Source: Homoserinimonas sp. (GTDB taxonomy: Bacteria > Actinomycetota > Actinomycetes > Actinomycetales > Microbacteriaceae). From it: a stretch of DNA of 64,000 bases. The notes under the pieces are model-generated. The model saw only the letters and a list, made by a program, of their open reading frames with translations. It had not been told where the DNA came from and did not search any database. The position numbers and the translations under genes are program-made. This document shows, piece by piece, positions 20,686 through 27,695 of this stretch. Every line of letters starts with the position of its first letter. Position 1 is the first letter of the stretch. Location of the stretch: contig JAMLGP010000001.1 of the NCBI GenBank assembly GCA_023957835.1, forward strand, positions 427,575 through 491,574. Direction: 5' to 3'.

Positions 20686-22047
20686 AACCAGCGGCGACAT
20701 GAGCTTCGCCGCGATCGATGGTCTGCCGGTGACGCGCTCTTCCCAGTCGGCGAACTGCATGGCGAGCAGACCGAGGTTGGCGCCTGCGAAGCGAAGGGGC
20801 TCTGGCTCCCAGTTTCGCGAGCGATGGTTGACCCAGGGCAGTCGCGTGAGGTCGGTGTCCGCACCGGAAATCAGGTCGGCTATCGTCCTGCCGGCGAGAT
20901 TGGTGGTGCTCAACCCGTCGCCGACGTAGCCTCCCGCCCAGGCCACGCCGGTCTCTGCATTGTGGTCGACCGCCGCGTGCCAGTCGCGAGGCACGCCGAT
21001 CGGCCCGCCCCACCGGTGGGTGATCTCAGCCGAAGCCGCCTCGGGGAAGAGCTCGATCAGAGTCTTCCGCAGGTGTTCGAAAACCCTTGGAACGAAGTCA
21101 TAGTCGGTGCGAATCGCACTTCCCCAGTGGTATCGGGCTCCGCGCCCGCCAAAGGCAAACCGATTATCGGCAGTGCGCTGGCCATAAATGAGCAGGTGCC
21201 GGAAATCGCTGAACGTCTGCCCGTGCTCGATGCCAGCTCTCTTCCAGAACGAGTCGGGCAGCGGTTCGGTTGCAATCATTAGCGAATACAGCGGAAGGAT
21301 GCGGCGGTGGGTTTGACGGAAGTTCGCCCCGAAACCCTCAGTTGCAATCACAATTTGCTTTGCGGTGACCGCGCCGCGAGCAGTTTCCACGCGATGCGGC
21401 GACCAGGAGAGCACTTCGGTTTCCTCGAAGATTCGAGCGCCCATTTTCTCGACAGTTTGAGCGAGCCCTCTGACGAGTTTCGCCGGATGCAGTCTCGCGC
21501 AGGCCGGTTCGATCAAAGTTTCAATCGTCCCTGTCGGCAGGTTTCGCTCATCCTTGACTAGATGAACGTCGTCGACTCCGTAGTGTTCGGTTTCGGCGAT
21601 TTCGGCGCTGGCCCGTGCGAGTTGCGGCTTTGAGCGCGCGAAGAGCAGGGTTCCGCCCTTGGCAAAGTCGCAGTCGATCCCCTCGGCCGCGGATGCGCGG
21701 CCAACTTCATCAACGGTTTCGATCATTGCTCTTCGCATGGCGAGGGCGGCATCCAGCCCGTGTCTGCGCTCCATTGCAGAAACCGATGCGGGGAACAAGG
21801 CAGAGCACCACCCGCCATTGCGGCCGGAAGCACCGAACCCGGCAATCTCCTTTTCGAGGATAACTATCCGCAGGTCGGGGGAATGCTTTAGCAGGTAGTA
21901 CGCGCTCCACAGGCCGGTGAGACCTCCGCCGACTATTGCGACGTCGGCCTCCGCTTCCGAATTAAGCGAAGATCGGGGCGCGAGATCATCCGTCCCGGAT
22001 TCGACGAGCGAATCCAGCCAGAAGCTCACGCCCCGATACTTGCTCAT
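20677..22047 (-). CDS. FAD-dependent amine oxidoreductase (DAO/PuuB-like)
   Basis: A 456-residue D-amino-acid-oxidase-fold flavoprotein. The dinucleotide-binding motif is 'VAIVGGGLTGLWSAYYLL' near residue 35, followed by 'GFGASGRNGGWCSALFP', typical of gamma-glutamylputrescine oxidase and related enzymes. The C-terminal 'WAGGYVGDGLSTTNLAGRTIADL' closes the FAD site. It lies 19 bases downstream of an omega-aminotransferase gene and after an Lrp gene, so an amine or amino-acid substrate is likely, with putrescine derivatives the best guess. No glutamylputrescine synthetase is in the window, so the PuuB route is not demonstrated. Confidence 0.82.
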   Translation of the reverse strand: MSKYRGVSFWLDSLVESGTDDLAPRSSLNSEAEADVAIVGGGLTGLWSAYYLLKHSPDLRIVILEKEIAGFGASGRNGGWCSALFPASVSAMERRHGLDAALAMRRAMIETVDEVGRASAAEGIDCDFAKGGTLLFARSKPQLARASAEIAETEHYGVDDVHLVKDERNLPTGTIETLIEPACARLHPAKLVRGLAQTVEKMGARIFEETEVLSWSPHRVETARGAVTAKQIVIATEGFGANFRQTHRRILPLYSLMIATEPLPDSFWKRAGIEHGQTFSDFRHLLIYGQRTADNRFAFGGRGARYHWGSAIRTDYDFVPRVFEHLRKTLIELFPEAASAEITHRWGGPIGVPRDWHAAVDHNAETGVAWAGGYVGDGLSTTNLAGRTIADLISGADTDLTRLPWVNHRSRNWEPEPLRFAGANLGLLAMQFADWEERVTGRPSIAAKLMSPLVGG

Positions 22048-22066
22048 TTCTCGGATCCTGAGGAGG

Positions 22067-23470
22067 TCAGATCCGCTTCCACGCTTCGGTGAGCACTCCG
22101 CGAAGGATTCCCTCGATCTCGTCGAATTCCGCCGGTCCGATAGTCAGCGGCGGAGCGAGCTGAACCACGGGATCTCCGCGATCGTCCGCACGGCAGTAGA
22201 GGCCGGCGTCGAAGAGAGCCTTGGAGAGGAAGCCCCTAAGCAGCCGCTCCGACTCGTCGTCATTGAAGGTCACCTTGGTTGCCTTGTCCTTGACCAGTTC
22301 GATTCCGAAGAAGTAGCCGTCTCCGCGAACGTCGCCGACTATCGGCAGGTCGAGCAGCTTTTCCAGCGTCGCGCGGAATACCGGAGAGTACTCGCGAACT
22401 CTCTCGTTGAGTTTTTCTTCTTCGAAGATGTCGAGGTTCTCCAGGGCAACAGCCGCGGAGACCGGGTGGCCGCCGAAAGTGTAGCCGTGGTAGAAGGTCG
22501 TGTCTCCGTGCTTGAACGGTTCGTAGAGCCGGTCGCTCACGATCGTCGCCCCGGCAGGGGAGTAGCCGCTGGTCATCCCCTTGGCGCAGGTGATCATGTC
22601 AGGCACGAAGTCGTAGGTCGTGGAAGCGAACATGTTGCCGATCCGACCGAAACCGGTGATCACCTCGTCGGCAACCATGATGACGTCGTACTGATCGCAA
22701 ATCTCGCGCACTCGCTTGAAGTAGCCGGGAGGCGGCGGGAAGCATCCGCCGGAATTCTGCACCGGTTCGAGGAAGACCGCCGCAACTGTGTCCGGGCCCT
22801 CGAACAGGATCATTTCTTCGATCCGGTTGGCAGCCCACTGGCCGAATTCCTCAAGGCTCCCGTTGAAGCCCATCTCGTCTGCTCGGTAGTAGTTCGTGTT
22901 CGGCACGCGGAATCCACCAGGAGTTACCGGCTCGAACATGGCCTTCATGTCCGGGATTCCGGTGATCGCCAGCGCTCCCTGAGGAGTGCCGTGGTAGGCG
23001 ATCGACCTGGAAATTACCTTGTGCTTTCCAGGCTTTCCGGCGAGCTTCCAGTAGTACTTGGCTAGCTTGAATGCGGTCTCTACTGCCTCTCCACCGCCGG
23101 AGGAGAAGAAGACTCGGTTCAGGTCGCCCGGAGCATAGCCAGCGAGTCGATCTGCGAGTTCGATCGCCTTGGGGTGCGCATACGACCAGATGGGGAAGTA
23201 AGCGAGCTCCTCCGCCTGGCGGGCGGCGGCTTCAGCGAGCCTCTTTCGCCCGTGTCCGGCGTTCACTACGAACAGCCCGCTCAGGGCGTCGAAGTACTTC
23301 TTGCCGTTGCTGTCCCAAATGTGGTGGCCTTCTCCGCGCACGATTATCGGCACGCCGGGACCGCTCTCCATAACAGACTGGCGCGCGAACGCCATCCACA
23401 GGTGGTCTCTCGCCATCGCCTGCAGGGTCTTGGTGTCGTAGCTGGTTGTGGGTGTTTCCAGAATTGTCAT
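22067..23470 (-). CDS. class-III omega-aminotransferase (putrescine/GABA type)
   Basis: A 467-residue PLP-dependent fold-type-I aminotransferase. The PLP lysine is in 'ITCAKGMTSGYSPAGA', with 'MVADEVITGFGRIG' supplying the cofactor Asp, and 'AYHGTPQGALAITG' upstream. The N-terminal 'HLWMAFARQSVM' and overall length resemble pyruvate-dependent omega-transaminases such as SpuC/Pseudomonas putrescine aminotransferases, and beta-alanine:pyruvate transaminases. Product with pyruvate would be alanine, and an alanine dehydrogenase gene is present at 42 kb. The gene starts six bases after the lrp stop, so lrp, this gene and the flavoprotein gene form one minus-strand operon. Confidence 0.87.
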   Translation of the reverse strand: MTILETPTTSYDTKTLQAMARDHLWMAFARQSVMESGPGVPIIVRGEGHHIWDSNGKKYFDALSGLFVVNAGHGRKRLAEAAARQAEELAYFPIWSYAHPKAIELADRLAGYAPGDLNRVFFSSGGGEAVETAFKLAKYYWKLAGKPGKHKVISRSIAYHGTPQGALAITGIPDMKAMFEPVTPGGFRVPNTNYYRADEMGFNGSLEEFGQWAANRIEEMILFEGPDTVAAVFLEPVQNSGGCFPPPPGYFKRVREICDQYDVIMVADEVITGFGRIGNMFASTTYDFVPDMITCAKGMTSGYSPAGATIVSDRLYEPFKHGDTTFYHGYTFGGHPVSAAVALENLDIFEEEKLNERVREYSPVFRATLEKLLDLPIVGDVRGDGYFFGIELVKDKATKVTFNDDESERLLRGFLSKALFDAGLYCRADDRGDPVVQLAPPLTIGPAEFDEIEGILRGVLTEAWKRI

Positions 23471-23475
23471 TTCTC

Positions 23476-23943
23476 TTATCTCGTTCCCCAGTTGTAAAAC
23501 TGCTTCTGCAGCTTGAGATACACGAAAGTCTCGGTGGATTGAACCCCCGGGATGCCGCGAATCTCCTTATTTAGCAGGTCGATGAGATCGTTGTCGCTTT
23601 CGCACACAACCTCGGCCAGTACATCGAAACTGCCTGCGGTCAGCACTACATAGTCAACGGCGGGAATCCGCCCGAGACGTTCGGCTACCGCAGCAGCATC
23701 CCCAGTCACCCGGATTCCCACCATCGCCTGACGGTAGAAACCCAGCTGCATCGGGTCGGTTACTGCAACGACCTGCATTACTCCGGAATCGGTCAATTTC
23801 TGCACCCTTTGGCGCACTGCGGCTTCACTGAGTCCAACCGCTTTGCCGATTTCGGCGTATGAGCGTCGACCGTCAGTCTGCAACTGCTCAATGATTGCCT
23901 TCGAGACATCATCAAGTTGCTGGGCCTTACCGTTCGGGCTCAT
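23476..23943 (-). CDS. Lrp/AsnC-family regulator
   Basis: A 155-residue feast/famine regulator. The N-terminal helix-turn-helix 'LDDVSKAIIEQLQTDGRRSYAEIGKAVGLSEAAVRQRV' (in parts) is followed by the RAM ligand-binding domain ('MVGIRVTGDAAAVAERLGRIPAVDYVVLTAGSFDVLAEV'). ATG 23943 was chosen because a promoter places +1 there; the frame continues upstream but lacks conservation. It is first in an operon with an aminotransferase and an amine oxidase, so it probably senses an amino acid or amine and controls them. It is also divergent from the start of the large kinase/FHA locus. Confidence 0.92.
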   Translation of the reverse strand: MSPNGKAQQLDDVSKAIIEQLQTDGRRSYAEIGKAVGLSEAAVRQRVQKLTDSGVMQVVAVTDPMQLGFYRQAMVGIRVTGDAAAVAERLGRIPAVDYVVLTAGSFDVLAEVVCESDNDLIDLLNKEIRGIPGVQSTETFVYLKLQKQFYNWGTR

Positions 23944-23949
23944 GTATCG

Positions 23950-23978
23950 ATTCTGACAGCCCAAATGGTATTTCACAA
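23950..23978 (-). promoter_or_regulatory. lrp operon promoter, leaderless
   Basis: On the minus strand, TTGTGA (23978-23973) and CAGAAT (23955-23950) are spaced by 17 bases. The predicted +1 falls on the A of the lrp ATG at 23943, so the message would have no leader. No ribosome-binding site precedes the ATG, which agrees. Confidence 0.55.
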
Positions 23979-24083
23979 GCGATTCCGCAATTCTGGCGAC
24001 TCCAAACAACGGAATCGGTAGTGCTTATGAAATTCTTCGAAGCTTGCAGCGAGAATTGCCAAGTCAGGTACCGATTTTGCGAC

Positions 24084-24098
24084 GATAATCGCATAGTG
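24084..24098 (+). promoter_or_regulatory. candidate promoter of the kinase/FHA locus
   Basis: GATAAT at 24084-24089 is a near-consensus -10 and lies seven bases before the GTG at 24096, the spacing of a leaderless transcript. No convincing -35 is found at 16-19 bases. If real, it would start the ten-gene block that runs to 41978. Confidence 0.4.
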
Positions 24099-24746
24099 GT
24101 CGCGACTACGAAGGTTTCAACTCTGGCAGCGAGTCTGAGGCTCCTGGCGATGCTAGTCGTCGGAGTGGTTTTCGCTTCTGCGGCGATCCTCATCGGACTG
24201 GGTGAATTCGCTTTGGCAGCGGGCTGGATAGCGGGTGCTCTGTTTTACATCCTTTGGGTTTGGCTGAGAATCGGGAGGATGACGTCTGAAGCCACCAAGT
24301 CTCATGCAACACGCGAGGATCCTTCCCGGACGGCATCAGATCTCGTCGTGGTATTGGCCTGCCTTGCGTCCCTGGGGATTGTCATTTTGGTATTGGTCAA
24401 GGCTTCGCACGCGGCGGGCCCGGAGAAGATTTACCTGGCCGCCGTTGCACTGCTCAGCGTCGCAGTCTCATGGGTTCTCATCCACACTCTCTACACTTTG
24501 CGATACGCATCCATCTACTACCGCTCGGAGGGCAGGGGCATTGATTTCAATCAGAGCGAAGATCCCGACTATCGGGATTTTGCCTACGTCTCATTCGTGC
24601 TCGGGATGACTTACCAGGTAGCGGACACTTCGCTTCGCAATCGGGAATTTCGCATGACGGTACTGAGGCACGGATTGCTCTCCTATCTATTCGGCGCAGT
24701 GATCCTTGCGAGTGTTATCAATCTGATTTCCGGACTGGGCGGCTAA
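24096..24746 (+). CDS. DUF1345 family membrane protein
   Basis: A 216-residue protein with five hydrophobic helices. The segment 'YASIYYRSEGRGIDF' and 'PDYRDFAYVSFVLGMTYQVADTSL' is the conserved core of the DUF1345 family, whose function is not known to me. GTG 24096 was chosen because it follows a -10 at leaderless distance; ATG 24027 would add 23 polar, Cys-containing residues with no support. It ends three bases before the FHA gene, so it is probably the first gene of the long operon, though DUF1345 genes are not a usual member of such clusters and could merely be adjacent. Confidence 0.78.
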   Translation: MVATTKVSTLAASLRLLAMLVVGVVFASAAILIGLGEFALAAGWIAGALFYILWVWLRIGRMTSEATKSHATREDPSRTASDLVVVLACLASLGIVILVLVKASHAAGPEKIYLAAVALLSVAVSWVLIHTLYTLRYASIYYRSEGRGIDFNQSEDPDYRDFAYVSFVLGMTYQVADTSLRNREFRMTVLRHGLLSYLFGAVILASVINLISGLGG

Positions 24747-24749
24747 GTC

Positions 24750-25337
24750 GTGGATGAGCTTTCCCCCGAAGTAGAAGACACGGTCAGAGTCCGGCCCAGA
24801 GTTGAGCCCGAGCTGCCCTTCGACCCGAGCTCTATCGAAGCGGACACGGTGATACTTTCCGCCGAGGAGATCAGGTCGGAACTACGGGCTCCAAGCTTTG
24901 CCGCACCTGGCGGTTCCAGATTGAATTCCTCGCGCCCGCCGGAACCTGCCGGCGAGATGGTCGCCAAAATTCACGTGGGTTCGCATGAAGCGATTTCGCT
25001 TGATCGGCCGACCATCATAGGCAGAGCCCCGAACCCGCCTCGGATTCTGCAGGGAATCGCACCGAGGCTGGTGATGGTTCCTTCACCGATGAAAGAGGTC
25101 TCTGCCAGCCACGTAGAATTTCGGCAAACTGGAGCCTCTGTAGTGCTCACCGATCTGGGCTCCACAAACGGAACCAGAATCTTGCCACCGAATGGGGCAA
25201 ACCGCCTTTTGCGTCAGGGCGAATCAACTGTGATTCTTGATGGGACGATTGTGGAAATAGGAGACGGGATTCGAATCTTGCTAGAGCGTTCTGACTCCCA
25301 AACCGTCAGATCCGGAATATCGGACTCTGAAGGATGA
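24750..25337 (+). CDS. FHA-domain phosphothreonine-binding protein
   Basis: A 195-residue cytoplasmic protein: a disordered acidic N-terminus (1-70) and a C-terminal FHA domain (about 75-185). FHA signatures are 'PTIIGRAPNPP', 'EVSASHVEFRQTG' and 'LTDLGSTNGTRILPPNG', all of which contact phosphothreonine or shape the fold. The N-terminus holds two acidic Asp-Thr-Val sites ('VEDTVRVRP' and 'EADTVILS') that resemble kinase targets of GarA-type FHA proteins. The GTG start is three bases after the DUF1345 stop, and the stop overlaps the phosphatase gene by four bases. Role: probable reader of phosphorylation set by the kinase two genes downstream. Confidence 0.88.
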   Translation: MDELSPEVEDTVRVRPRVEPELPFDPSSIEADTVILSAEEIRSELRAPSFAAPGGSRLNSSRPPEPAGEMVAKIHVGSHEAISLDRPTIIGRAPNPPRILQGIAPRLVMVPSPMKEVSASHVEFRQTGASVVLTDLGSTNGTRILPPNGANRLLRQGESTVILDGTIVEIGDGIRILLERSDSQTVRSGISDSEG

Positions 25338-26146
25338 CTGGAATCGGGGCTCGAGTTGGAAGCCTCAGAGTGAAGTTGCCGGGCTCTAAGCACCCCGGAG
25401 TGAGTGTTGCCTGGGGTGCAGTAACAGATACCGGACGCAAGCGCGCTCATAATGAGGACAGCTTCATTGCAAAATCGCCGATTTTTGCTGTGGCTGATGG
25501 AATGGGAGGGCACGCAGCTGGAGAAGTCGCCAGTGATGCGGTAGTACGCCGTCTCGAGGAGTTGACACATCGGCCGGTAGTCCAACCTGCGGAACTGCTC
25601 ACTGCACTTCGCAATGCAACCCTGGATATCGGAGAAACAGCAGACATCGAACATCTCGGAATTGGAACCACCGTTACCGGGGCGGGATTGTGTCTGAATG
25701 AGGGTTTGCCCTACTGGGCAGTGTTTAATATTGGAGATTCGAGGCTGTACCTTGAAGCGAATGGAGAGTTCCGGCAGGTCACTGTTGACCACTCGGTTGT
25801 TCAAGAGCTCGTGGATGCCGGCTTGCTTGCTCCTGAAGATGCGGAGCACCATCCAGACAGCAATGTGGTCACTCGAGCGCTTGGCTTCAATAGTGAGCCG
25901 CTGCCGGATTTCTGGCTGATTCCAGTTGAAGCCGGCTCCAGGCTTCTAATCTGCTCCGACGGGCTCACCAAGGAACTTTCCGGACCGCAAATGAGGAGGA
26001 TACTCGGCCAGAATCCGGAAGCGGGCCAGGCCGCCGAGTCTCTCGTCTTTTCCGCTATTGAGGCAGGGGGGCGAGACAATATAACTGCTGTCGTGGTGGA
26101 TGTAATCTCGCCTTCGAAGCGGAAACATCAGGTCATACCCTCGTAG
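25334..26146 (+). CDS. PP2C-family Ser/Thr protein phosphatase
   Basis: A 270-residue soluble PPM/PP2C phosphatase. Metal-binding motifs are complete: 'RKRAHNEDSF' (Asp42), 'AVADGMGGHAAGEVASDAV' (Asp55), 'LICSDGLTKEL' and 'GGRDNITAVVVDV'. It should remove phosphate from Ser/Thr, most obviously from the kinase and FHA proteins encoded beside it. Unlike many PstP homologues it has no membrane anchor. ATG 25334 overlaps the FHA stop. A stem-loop separates it from the kinase gene. Confidence 0.94.
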   Translation: MTGIGARVGSLRVKLPGSKHPGVSVAWGAVTDTGRKRAHNEDSFIAKSPIFAVADGMGGHAAGEVASDAVVRRLEELTHRPVVQPAELLTALRNATLDIGETADIEHLGIGTTVTGAGLCLNEGLPYWAVFNIGDSRLYLEANGEFRQVTVDHSVVQELVDAGLLAPEDAEHHPDSNVVTRALGFNSEPLPDFWLIPVEAGSRLLICSDGLTKELSGPQMRRILGQNPEAGQAAESLVFSAIEAGGRDNITAVVVDVISPSKRKHQVIPS

Positions 26147-26163
26147 TGGGGTAGACGGTTCAA

Positions 26164-26192
26164 GCTGGGAAGCTGGTCAAACCTTTCCCAGC
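26164..26192 (+). terminator. stem-loop between phosphatase and kinase genes
   Basis: GCTGGGAA (26164-26171) pairs perfectly with TTCCCAGC (26185-26192) around a 13-base loop. No T run follows. TAAAAT at 26209-26214 just downstream could be a -10 for a separate kinase transcript. The element could be a partial terminator or attenuator dividing the locus. Confidence 0.4.
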
Positions 26193-26273
26193 GGGGATTC
26201 ATTGCTCCTAAAATTGCAGAACTGGCCAGGTGGACAAGTTCGTCCGAGTTTGTTCGCAGATTGAGGGGGCGCA

Positions 26274-27692
26274 ATGAGCAGACGTTTGCCATCCGCCCCT
26301 CCTGTCCTGCCCGGATTCTCGCACGTGCACGTGCTCGGATCTGGAGGGTTCGCAGACGTCTTCCTTTACGAGCAGAATATGCCTCGTCGCAAGGTAGCCG
26401 TAAAGGTCATGTTGAGCGAAATCGTCAATGATCAGGTTCGCCAAATGTTCCAGGCAGAAGCGAATCTCATGGCTCAACTGAGCTCGCATCCGTCGATTCT
26501 GACAGTTCATCAGGCAGGCGTATCTGCTGACGGCAGGCCCTACCTGGTGATGGAGCTGTGCTCTCCTTCATTGAGCGACAGGTATCGGCGAGAACGGATT
26601 CCGGTACCGGAGGTGCTGCAAATCGGGGTGCGAATTGGCAGTGCAATTGAGACCGCACATCGCGCCGGAGTGCTGCACAGAGACATCAAGCCTTCGAATA
26701 TTCTCCTGACTGCCTACGGAAACCCGGTGTTGTCCGACTTCGGAATAGCTGCCACCCTGAGTGACACTGGGCACCTGGAGGCTGTGGGCATGTCTGTTCC
26801 ATGGTCCGCGCCGGAAGTGCTCATGGATGAGACGGCAGGGACAGTAGCTTCAGAAGTTTGGTCGCTTGGCGCAACGATCTATTCCCTGCTTGCCGGCCGT
26901 TCACCATTCGAAATTCCGGGAGAGTCGAATAGCTCAACCGACCTGATCACCAGAATCAATCGAGCGAAAATTGAGCCTATTGGTCGGCCCGATGTTCCGG
27001 CTCGGCTGGAGAAGCTCCTTCAGAAGTGCATGTCGAAGAATCCCGCCGAGCGACCCGCGACCGCGATAGAGGTGGTCCGACAACTACAGGAGGTCGAAGC
27101 GGAGCTCGGATTGCCGCAGACTCAGGCAGAAGTTGCTGTGGATGAGTGGGCCGTAGCAAGTGTTGGCGAACTCGAGGATCGGACCAGAGTAAAGGCCGTC
27201 TCAACTGCGAGCCGTGGGCAGGGGGCAAGACTAAGAAGGAGACGCTCCGGCGACGATGAGTCATTCCAGGCGGTAGCTACGCTTCAGCGAGAAGATGACG
27301 GGCCGGTCGGGAGTCGGTTTGGCGGTCAGAATCGGCTGGTAGGAATCCTCGGATGGATACTCCTTAGCAGTGCGGTAGCAGTGATTGCGCTCGGAGTTGT
27401 TGCCGTGTTGGTCATCGTCAAATCGGGATCGGGCCAGATCCCCAGAGTCACAGATATTTCCGCGGTGATAACTTCCAACTCGATCGAATTCGGCTGGTCG
27501 GATCCCGGATTGCTGCCCGGCGATTCATATCAGATCACATCGAACTCCGGGGCGACCAGCAGTATTCAGCAGGCCGCAAAGTTTTCAGTGGATGCGCGGC
27601 CGGGTGATCGTGTCTGTATCACGGTCAGAGTTAATCGGCAGGGGACTTTGGGCGAGCCAAGCGGTCAGAAGTGCGTGGACTTCGGCGGCTGA
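26274..27692 (+). CDS. transmembrane Ser/Thr protein kinase with extracellular FN3-like domain
   Basis: A 472-residue PknB-like kinase. The N-lobe has the Gly loop 'LGSGGFADVF' and Lys44 in 'VAVKVM'; the catalytic loop is 'HRDIKPSN' (Asp137), the DFG is at 155-157 and APE at 179-181, so the enzyme looks active. A basic/acidic juxtamembrane linker (about 275-355) leads to one membrane helix (about 360-383). The extracellular ~90 residues ('ITSNSIEFGWSDPG', 'SYQITSNSG', 'RVCITVRVNRQG') look like one fibronectin-III domain with two cysteines, not PASTA repeats. Four bases after its stop begins the giant FN3/Ig protein. It resembles bifidobacterial Pkb2 by context. Confidence 0.93.
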   Translation: MSRRLPSAPPVLPGFSHVHVLGSGGFADVFLYEQNMPRRKVAVKVMLSEIVNDQVRQMFQAEANLMAQLSSHPSILTVHQAGVSADGRPYLVMELCSPSLSDRYRRERIPVPEVLQIGVRIGSAIETAHRAGVLHRDIKPSNILLTAYGNPVLSDFGIAATLSDTGHLEAVGMSVPWSAPEVLMDETAGTVASEVWSLGATIYSLLAGRSPFEIPGESNSSTDLITRINRAKIEPIGRPDVPARLEKLLQKCMSKNPAERPATAIEVVRQLQEVEAELGLPQTQAEVAVDEWAVASVGELEDRTRVKAVSTASRGQGARLRRRRSGDDESFQAVATLQREDDGPVGSRFGGQNRLVGILGWILLSSAVAVIALGVVAVLVIVKSGSGQIPRVTDISAVITSNSIEFGWSDPGLLPGDSYQITSNSGATSSIQQAAKFSVDARPGDRVCITVRVNRQGTLGEPSGQKCVDFGG

Positions 27693-27695
27693 TCA

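Noticed and set aside
21917..23065. 382-residue open frame on the plus strand
   Set aside because: It is antisense to the omega-aminotransferase and amine oxidase, has no recognisable fold and mirrors the high-GC codon pattern of the real genes.
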